From Mycobacterium paraseoulense (GTDB lineage Bacteria > Actinomycetota > Actinomycetes > Mycobacteriales > Mycobacteriaceae), in contig NZ_AP022619.1 of the NCBI RefSeq assembly GCF_010731655.1, positions 2,418,001-2,482,000 on the forward strand: a stretch of 64,000 nt of DNA, given 5' to 3'. Below are positions 63,229 to 64,000 of this stretch, in pieces. The position numbers were made by a program, and so were the translations under genes. The notes beneath the pieces were generated by a model. The model saw nothing but the letters and a program-made list of their open reading frames with translations. It ran no database searches and was not told where the DNA came from. How positions within the stretch are numbered: the stretch's first letter is position 1; each line of letters starts with the position of its first letter.

Positions 63229-64000
63229 ATGTCGCACACAGCAACACAATTCACGGTGCCTGCCGTCGCGGCGGCCGTCGCGGCCGCCATCCCCGATCGG
63301 GAGCTGCTGATCCAGGGCGAACGGCGCCACACCTACGCCCAGGTGATCGAGCGGTCGCACCGCCTCGCCGCGTACCTGCGTTCCCGTGGTTTGGGCTGCC
63401 ACACCGAACGCTCCGCGCTCCCCGGCCATGAGGCCGGTCAGGACCTACTCGGCATCTACGCCTACAACGGGAACGAATTCGTCGAGGGATTATTGGGCTC
63501 CTTCCAGGCCCGGGTCGCCCCCTTCAACGTCAACTTCCGCTACGTCAAGAGCGAGCTGCAATATCTGTTGGCGGATTCGGGGGCAACCGCGCTGATCTAC
63601 CATGCCGCGTTCGCGCCCCGGGTGGCCGAAATACTGCCGGACCTCCCGCAGCTGCGGGTGCTGATTCAGATCGCCGACGATTCGGGCAACGACTTGATCT
63701 ACGGCGCAGTCGATTACGAGAAGGCGCTCGTGTCCTGCGCACCCGAGCCACCACCGGTGCGGCATTCACCGGACGATCTGTACGTCCTGTACACCGGCGG
63801 CACGACGGGAATGCCGAAAGGCGTGCTGTGGCGTCAGCACGACATCTTCATGACGTCCTTCGGCGGGCGCAACCTGATGACCGGCGAGCCGTTCGGGTCC
63901 GTCGAGGAGATCGCGACGGGTGTTCTCGCGGGCCCCGGCACCAAGCTGATGATCCTGCCGCCGCTGATGCACGGCGCGGCCCAGTGGAGTGTGATGACGG
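63229..64000 (+). CDS. FadD19-like acyl-CoA synthetase (3' end outside window)
   Basis: The frame is open from ATG 63229 to the window end, covering about 257 residues. VAPFNVNFRYVKSELQYLLADS, DDLYVLYTGGTTGMPKGVLWR and ILPPLMHGAAQWSVM correspond to FadD19/FadD17-type ligases of mycobacterial steroid side-chain catabolism. The adenylation P-loop is intact. It lies 8 bp after the thioesterase stop in the operon KshA-like - isochorismatase-fold - PaaI-like - FadD. The C-terminal domain cannot be judged. This is the strongest single hint of a steroid-like substrate. Confidence 0.88.
   Translation, partial: MSHTATQFTVPAVAAAVAAAIPDRELLIQGERRHTYAQVIERSHRLAAYLRSRGLGCHTERSALPGHEAGQDLLGIYAYNGNEFVEGLLGSFQARVAPFNVNFRYVKSELQYLLADSGATALIYHAAFAPRVAEILPDLPQLRVLIQIADDSGNDLIYGAVDYEKALVSCAPEPPPVRHSPDDLYVLYTGGTTGMPKGVLWRQHDIFMTSFGGRNLMTGEPFGSVEEIATGVLAGPGTKLMILPPLMHGAAQWSVMT

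Overview
The window is very GC-rich, densely packed actinobacterial DNA, and it is almost certainly from a Mycobacterium, probably a slow grower. The evidence is two adjacent PPE-SVP proteins, an LpqS-type copper-responsive protein with RicR-like operators, a long PAS-SpoIIE phosphatase-kinase-STAS protein of the Rv1364c type, a decayed KasA/KasB-like remnant, F420-type LLM oxidoreductases, and many 4-bp ATGA/GTGA gene overlaps. No rRNA, tRNA, CRISPR array or insertion sequence was seen.

Left catabolic block (1-20.6 kb). A Rieske oxygenase fragment is followed by a lipocalin-like protein, an aldehyde dehydrogenase, a SnoaL / MaoC / MaoC / DinB-like operon, a KshA-like Rieske oxygenase with an acyl-CoA ligase, a P450 facing a 3Fe-4S-type ferredoxin, a fused two-domain CoA-transferase, a GntR/FadR regulator with an SDR, an LLM oxidoreductase, and an operon of four acyl-CoA dehydrogenase subunits ending in a ligase. 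Central block (20.6-40.1 kb). This holds mainly stress and envelope functions: LpqS, D-amino-acid oxidase, two DUF4396 proteins, a TetR-hotdog fusion, an amidohydrolase, DUF421, a NarK transporter, a phosphatidylserine-decarboxylase-like protein, a ketosynthase pseudogene, a TDT transporter, two PPE proteins, a membrane cytochrome b / molybdopterin oxidoreductase operon and the Rv1364c-like regulator. Right catabolic block (40.1-64 kb). This holds another acyl-CoA dehydrogenase pair, a hydrolase that lacks its catalytic residues, two amidohydrolases with a Rieske ferredoxin, P450s, dehydrogenases, a YhgE/Pip permease with a degenerate ATPase, a TetR regulator, LLM enzymes, a carboxyltransferase, a second complete KshA-like oxygenase and a FadD19-like ligase.

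Together the flanks look like a large programme for taking apart an alicyclic or isoprenoid carboxylic compound (steroid- or terpenoid-like): P450 and Rieske hydroxylation, alcohol and aldehyde oxidation, CoA activation, heteromeric acyl-CoA dehydrogenases, heteromeric MaoC hydratases, CoA transfer and hydrolytic ring or side-chain cleavage. The substrate cannot be read from sequence.

The most interesting signal is a 20-bp AT-rich motif, close to CTATTTWTACTATGWTAGCG, found in five divergent promoter regions (about 1.99, 8.37, 12.33, 14.83 and 46.34 kb). One of these belongs to the GntR/FadR gene itself. This points to a single local regulon of about two dozen catabolic genes. Other notable items are three proteins that kept a fold but lost catalytic residues, a TetR-hotdog fusion, and a 54-bp minisatellite in a divergent promoter.
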